Position numbers and translations under genes: made by a program. This document shows positions 17,251 to 21,166 of a DNA stretch of 21,166 bases, in pieces (within the stretch, counting starts at the first letter, position 1; each line of letters begins with the position of its first letter). Below the pieces are notes generated by a model that ran no database searches, had not been told where the DNA came from, and saw only the letters and a program-made list of their open reading frames with translations. The DNA is taken from assembly GCA_964435305.1 (NCBI GenBank), contig CAYSZH010000073.1, positions 1 to 21,166 of the forward strand, in the 5' to 3' direction. This DNA comes from Granulosicoccus sp964435305 (lineage in GTDB: Bacteria; Pseudomonadota; Gammaproteobacteria; Granulosicoccales; Granulosicoccaceae).

Positions 17251-18190
17251 TTTCGGTTTTGAATTTATTAACTATTACTTTATCCCTGGGCTCGTGCTGG
17301 GTTGCATTTACGCGCTCGGAGCAATCGGCGTCACGTTAACATTCGGCATTCTGCGCTTTGCCAATTTTGCTCACGGCGAAGTCATGATGACGGGGGCATA
17401 TTTGACCTGGACAATATCCGCTCTGTTTGGCAGTGTGGCGGGCTGGACGCTACACCCACTTATAGCAGCAGTACCTGCTGTCGTCTTGGCAATTGCACTC
17501 TCTCTAATAATTGATCGGTTTTTCTACAAACCGTTTCGACAGTCCTCTACCATCACCATCGTTATCGCAAGCTTCGGCATGATGCTGATGATTCGAAGCC
17601 TTGTACAGATGCTATGGGGCCCAAACCAGCGTACGTTTGTACCTGGTATTGCCAAACCGAATGCCTGGGTTAGAGATTTTTCATCTGAATTCGACATGAT
17701 GTTGCTGGTTCCCAATAAACATTTTTGGATTATTGCCGGCACCATTATTATTATGTTGGTGTTTAACTACACACTCACTTATACCCGCATTGGTAAAGCC
17801 ATGCGCGCGGTTTCTGATAGTCCTGAATTGGCGCGTGTTACAGGTATTGATGTGGAGGCTGTTATTCGGGCCACCTGGATCATTGGTGGTTTCTGTGCTG
17901 TCGCGGCCGGTGTTTTTATCGCCATGGATACACAGTATTTGGACACCACAATGGGCTTTAGATTGTTGCTGCCTATTTTTGCCGCCACCATACTGGGTGG
18001 AATTGGCAGGCCGTTTGGCGCGGTCGCAGGCGGGCTTGTCATTGGCCTTGCCGAAGAGCTATCAGCCTACCCGTGGATCGGTGATACCCCACTGATTAGC
18101 CCGGGATATAAAAGTGGTATTGCGTTTGTCATTATGGTCATTATGCTGATCATTAAACCCAGTGGTCTCTTCAAAGGGAAGGTATTCTGA
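17240..18190 (+). CDS. HAAT-family ABC importer, LivH-type permease
   Basis: The ATG at 17240 gives 316 residues and has AAGGAGG 9 bases upstream; the GTG at 17213 would place that site inside the gene. The protein is hydrophobic, with about eight membrane segments. The opening PGLVLGCIYALGAIGVTLTFGILRFANFAHGEVMM is the classical LivH signature. Other family features are KAMRAVSDSPELARVTGID, the cytoplasmic EAA-like loop that contacts the ATPases, and LGGIGRPFGAVAGGLVIGLAEE. It pairs with the LivM-type permease encoded next to form the inner-membrane channel. The 11-base overlap with livF and 1-base overlap with livM show tight translational coupling. Confidence 0.94.
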   Translation: MWDSFGFEFINYYFIPGLVLGCIYALGAIGVTLTFGILRFANFAHGEVMMTGAYLTWTISALFGSVAGWTLHPLIAAVPAVVLAIALSLIIDRFFYKPFRQSSTITIVIASFGMMLMIRSLVQMLWGPNQRTFVPGIAKPNAWVRDFSSEFDMMLLVPNKHFWIIAGTIIIMLVFNYTLTYTRIGKAMRAVSDSPELARVTGIDVEAVIRATWIIGGFCAVAAGVFIAMDTQYLDTTMGFRLLLPIFAATILGGIGRPFGAVAGGLVIGLAEELSAYPWIGDTPLISPGYKSGIAFVIMVIMLIIKPSGLFKGKVF

Positions 18191-19290
18191 TGAGCGATCA
18201 AGTACTGGGGTATTTTTTATATGCGATGTCGCTGCTTTCTATGGGCGGAATTTACGCGTTGCTTGCACTGGGGCTTAACGTCCAGTGGGGATTTGCCGGT
18301 TTGTTTAATGTCGGCATTGCAGGCTTTGCAGCGGTGGGTGCCTATGTCTATGCCCTGCTAACAACTGCCAGTAGCACGTTTCACTATGGCGGCTTGGGCT
18401 TACCATTGGTGGCAGGGGAGATCGCCGCCATGTGTGCAGCGGGCGTGGTAGCCGCATTGATCGGTGTCATATGTATTCGCTTGCGAGCAGATTACCTGGC
18501 CATTGCCACTATAGGCATTGCCGAAATCATAAAGCTTATATTAAAGAACGAAACCGATATTACGAACGGCCCACGCGGTATCAATAAAATTCCGCGTACC
18601 TGGGAGCATTTGACAGAAGAGCGTTTCTACACCAGCTGGCCGTACAACACATTTATGGATGCAGATGGTTGGGTGGCGTTTTTCGACAGCTTACCGTACT
18701 GGTGGTGGCAGCCTGCGTTTGCCATGACGATATTACTGATCATGTTCGTGGTTTACAGAATGCTGGAGCGTGCGCGTCTGTCTCCCTGGGGCCGGATGAT
18801 GACGGCGATTCGAGAAAACGAGCAGGCGGCGTTAGCCGCGGGTAAAAACGTAACCAAACGACGTATCGAAGCGTTTATTATTGGTGCTGTGATTATGGGG
18901 CTGGCTGGTGCCTTACTGGCGCAACACATCCGGCTAATAGACCCGACCAACACGTTTGAACCAGCAAAAATTACGTTTTTGACCTGGGTTATGCTGATTG
19001 CCGGGGGCTCTGGTAACAACCGTGGGGCGATCCTTGGGGGCTTTCTGATCTGGATAATCTGGTCAAGTAGTGAACTGGTTATCAAAGGTGGTATCAACAT
19101 GTTGGGCGCAGCCTTCAGCGGGCTTAACATTGACGTGCTACAGAATCGCGCTGGTTTTATGCGCATGTTTTTGATTGGGTTATTGTTACAATTTATACTG
19201 CAACGCTACCCAGATGGTATCCTGCCTGAAACGCGTCCCGCCGCGTCCGGCACTAATGAACCTGCGGGAAACAAGGAGAATCGAACGTGA
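18190..19290 (+). CDS. HAAT-family ABC importer, LivM-type permease
   Basis: A 366-residue polytopic inner-membrane protein. ALGLNVQWGFAGLFNVGIAGFAAVGAYVYAL is the LivM N-terminal signature, and RMMTAIRENEQAALAAGKNVTKRRIEAFIIGA is its coupling loop for the ATPase subunits. A segment of about 50 residues between RGINKIPR and the next helix (FYTSWPYNTFMDADGWVAFF) is a periplasmic loop rich in aromatic residues. The hydrophilic C-terminal tail (after about 345) has no motif. The ATG overlaps the previous stop codon by one base (TGATG). The end overlaps the binding-protein gene by 4 bases (GTGA). It works with the LivH-type subunit as the transmembrane pair. Confidence 0.93.
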   Translation: MSDQVLGYFLYAMSLLSMGGIYALLALGLNVQWGFAGLFNVGIAGFAAVGAYVYALLTTASSTFHYGGLGLPLVAGEIAAMCAAGVVAALIGVICIRLRADYLAIATIGIAEIIKLILKNETDITNGPRGINKIPRTWEHLTEERFYTSWPYNTFMDADGWVAFFDSLPYWWWQPAFAMTILLIMFVVYRMLERARLSPWGRMMTAIRENEQAALAAGKNVTKRRIEAFIIGAVIMGLAGALLAQHIRLIDPTNTFEPAKITFLTWVMLIAGGSGNNRGAILGGFLIWIIWSSSELVIKGGINMLGAAFSGLNIDVLQNRAGFMRMFLIGLLLQFILQRYPDGILPETRPAASGTNEPAGNKENRT

Positions 19291-20483
19291 AAAAATCTAT
19301 TATTGCTGGCAGTATCGCCGCGATTGTTCTCGCAGGCACTGCTCAGGCTGACGTCAAAGTTGGCAACCCGATGGCTGTGACAGGCCCCATTCCTGATCTT
19401 GTTGCACCCATGGTGGATGCGATCGACTTGGCCGTTAAGCACATTAATGAGCAGGGCGGCATGTTTGCAGATGGCGAGAGCTTTGAAGTGGTTCGTGCTG
19501 ACTCCGCTTGTGACCCGGTCGCTGCTGTGGATGCGGTAACCAAGCTTATTAACGTTGATTTGGTAACAGCGATTATTGGCCCTGTGTGTTCAGGTGCAAC
19601 CATCGCACAGGCTGAATCGGTTTCAATGCCAGCTGGTGTGGTAACGCTGTCCGTATCGGCTTCATCACCGGCTATTTCAACCATGGAATCTGACACTGAC
19701 TTAGTTTTCCGTTCTGCGGCATCAGATGCCTACCAGGGTGTAGCGCTCGCTAAACTAACAATGGAAAACGGCATCAAAGAAATTGCGGTGTCTTATGCCA
19801 ATGATGATTACAACGCCGGCATCGCCGAAGTTTATGCCAAAACATTTGAAGAAATGGGCGGCACTATTACGGCCAACGAAGCACATGAGCCAAGTAAAGC
19901 GTCATACCGTTCAGAAGTAGCAACATTAGGTAAGGGCAGTGACAATCTTGCACTGTTTGCCTACTACGGTTCGGGCGGTATTACTATCATGCGAAATGCA
20001 CTTGAAACAGCGGCGTTCGATACCTTTATTGGTGCAGACGGCATGTTGTCTCAAGAAGTTATTGATCAGATTGGTGCAGAAAATTTAGGTAACGCCACGT
20101 TCACTACCTCAGCATCTGATGACACAACTGATGCATACGCGGCTTGGGAAGCGCTCGCAGGAGAAGCTGGAATCGAACCAGGTGGTCCGTTTGTGCCTAA
20201 CTCTTACGATGCCACCATGATGGTTGCACTCGCTATCGAGAAGATGGGTTCGAATGATCGTGAAGGTCTAAGCGCTGCCTTGCGTGATGTCGCAAACCCG
20301 CCTGGCATGGTTATTCTGCCAGGTGAATTTGCTAAAGCGAAGAAAATTCTGGCAGAGGGTGGTGACATCAACTACGTTGGTGGTTCCGGCGCACAAGATT
20401 TTGATGGTAACGGCGATGTCGAAGGTAACTTCAGTAAGAGTGTTGTGACTGACGGCAAATGGGAAGCAGAGTTACTTAAGTAA
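19287..20483 (+). CDS. Periplasmic substrate-binding protein of the HAAT importer (LivJ/LivK-like)
   Basis: A 398-residue type I periplasmic binding protein. The GTG start has AAGGAG 8 bases upstream. The signal peptide MKKSIIAGSIAAIVLAGTAQA is cleaved before DVKVGNPMAVTG. Cys75 and Cys101 (DSACDPVAAVDA and GPVCSGAT) match the disulfide pair of LivJ/LivK. The two-lobe pattern is clear: IIGPVCSGATI and LSVSASSPAIS in lobe 1, then NDDYNAGIAEVYAKTFEEMGG in lobe 2. It captures the ligand and delivers it to the LivH/LivM pair. Ligand identity cannot be read from sequence; leucine-type amino acids are the default, but amides, urea-like or other small molecules are possible. It is the last gene of the operon, followed by a terminator, whereas the binding protein is often first. 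Confidence 0.93.
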   Translation: MKKSIIAGSIAAIVLAGTAQADVKVGNPMAVTGPIPDLVAPMVDAIDLAVKHINEQGGMFADGESFEVVRADSACDPVAAVDAVTKLINVDLVTAIIGPVCSGATIAQAESVSMPAGVVTLSVSASSPAISTMESDTDLVFRSAASDAYQGVALAKLTMENGIKEIAVSYANDDYNAGIAEVYAKTFEEMGGTITANEAHEPSKASYRSEVATLGKGSDNLALFAYYGSGGITIMRNALETAAFDTFIGADGMLSQEVIDQIGAENLGNATFTTSASDDTTDAYAAWEALAGEAGIEPGGPFVPNSYDATMMVALAIEKMGSNDREGLSAALRDVANPPGMVILPGEFAKAKKILAEGGDINYVGGSGAQDFDGNGDVEGNFSKSVVTDGKWEAELLK

Positions 20484-20520
20484 GTTCTGCTGATGTAATA
20501 CCATTGGACAGAAAAGATGG

Positions 20521-20557
20521 AGCCTGTCGAGGTGCAATGTGTCGACAGGCTTTTTTT
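20521..20557 (+). terminator. Intrinsic terminator of the ABC importer operon
   Basis: AGCCTGTCGA (20521-20530) and TCGACAGGCT (20542-20551) pair perfectly over 10 bases around an 11-base loop, followed by seven T (20551-20557). It lies 37 bases after the binding-protein stop and ends the operon. Confidence 0.95.
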
Positions 20558-20613
20558 GTTTCTTAAGACTCAAGTATCCAAGTCCATAGCCAAGATAAGT
20601 TTGGTTGTTGTCG

Positions 20614-20637
20614 CCTACGTAGGTCCGTAAGGCGGAC
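20614..20637. repeat. Compact double-palindrome element, REP-like
   Basis: CCTACGTAGG (20614-20623) is a perfect palindrome. It shares its last base with a second inverted repeat, GTCCG-TAAGG-CGGAC (20623-20637). Such dense, GC-rich hairpins just after an operon terminator resemble interspersed REP-type elements of gammaproteobacteria. Only one copy is seen in this window. The rest of 20558-20726 shows nothing else recognisable. Confidence 0.5.
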
Positions 20638-20726
20638 GTTCACCAATCCCGTATCTTCGTCAATCTCCTTGGTGTTTCAACTAATTCTTCTCGCTTTTAG
20701 AGCCTATTGCTGGCTTTTAGTGTTTA

Positions 20727-21108
20727 TCACTGCCGGTGTTTTTTTGAGGCTGCTGCTGACCATGCACGACGATAACGTTTGTCTACTAACTGTGAGAGGT
20801 TTAAATCTAATTGCAGGTGCGGTTTTGCTAGTACACATGGCCACGCCTTATTTTCAGTTATCTCTGTACACCAGTAATAGACACGCAGTTTTTGATGCCC
20901 GGCCATTTTACTTGGCTCTCCGTTTTCGGCAACATATTTATCTTTAAGGTTATCTATTATTTGCTGTCCTTCGCTTGCGTTAAGACCGGATGTCACCCAA
21001 TGCGAATGTACTGACATCATAGGTATTTGCCTGTGCTATAAAGCAGCTAAACAGCATAGTTAAGCATGCTACGCTTTTAAATAACGTTGACGACTTAGTT
21101 GAATTCAT
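20727..21108 (-). pseudogene. Small secreted protein gene, apparently frameshifted
   Basis: The ATG at 21108 has AGGA about 5 bases upstream and opens a convincing signal peptide, MNSTKSSTLFKSVACLTMLF, continuing to FIAQA and then NTYDV. That frame stops at 20980 after 42 residues. A second frame, overlapping from 21020 and running to 20727, continues with a soluble, charged, roughly 95-residue segment (LNASEGQQIIDNLKDKYVAE and VYYWCTEITENKAWPCVLAK, with two Cys). A single indel between about 20982 and 21030 would join the two into one exported protein of about 125 residues. The body is not a family I recognise. Alternatives are a sequencing error, or a true 42-residue peptide beside an unrelated open frame. 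The + strand frame over the same bases (20669-20947) is hydrophobic and looks like a shadow. Confidence 0.45.
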
Positions 21109-21166
21109 TATTGTTCCTATTAAAATTTTGCGGTATCACAATGCATGATCAAAGGCTCGCGTATCT

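Noticed and set aside
20669..20947. A + strand 92-residue hydrophobic open frame
   Set aside because: No ribosome site and it is antisense to the more plausible - strand body; its hydrophobicity is explained by the complementary codons.

Overview
The window looks like chromosomal DNA of a free-living, probably marine, gammaproteobacterium. The evidence is the family content: an exopolysaccharide (Pel) machine with an outer-membrane porin, a VolA-type surface phospholipase next to a FadL channel, and a five-gene HAAT-type ABC importer. No rRNA, tRNA, CRISPR array, integrase or transposase was seen, and the genus cannot be named from the sequence.

Region 1 (1-9335, + strand) is the end of a pel operon. 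It holds the C-terminal part of pelF, then pelG, then one large lipoprotein gene that reads as a PelC domain joined to a complete PelA, then pelB. The order F-G-(CA)-B differs from the pelABCDEFG order of Pseudomonas aeruginosa. The genes are separated by 3 and 9 bases or overlap by 26. PelF polymerises the sugar, PelG helps move it across the inner membrane, PelA trims and deacetylates it in the periplasm, PelC forms a ring under the export pore, and PelB is the TPR scaffold and beta-barrel. pelD and pelE would be expected upstream of the window.

Region 2 (9336-9465) is a short convergent gap with a 14-base tandem repeat and a strong, apparently bidirectional terminator.

Region 3 (9466-13066, - strand) is a two-gene fadL-volA operon: an outer-membrane long-chain fatty-acid channel and a lipid-anchored lipase/lysophospholipase. 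Together they would release and import fatty acids from external phospholipids. fadL most likely starts at a TTG codon. About 430 bases without a gene follow, holding its likely promoter and a small hairpin.

Region 4 (13493-15560, - strand) has a small secreted DUF2147 protein and a B12-binding-type radical SAM protein of unknown function.

Region 5 (15713-20483, + strand), divergent from the radical SAM gene, is a tightly overlapping ABC importer operon (LivG, LivF, LivH, LivM and a LivJ-like binding protein, in that order), closed by a clear intrinsic terminator.

Region 6 (20558-21166) has a compact palindromic element and a small - strand gene for a secreted protein whose signal peptide and body are in different frames, so it is probably broken.

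The most notable item is the PelC-PelA fusion, which would tie the polymer-modifying enzyme to the export ring and the outer membrane.
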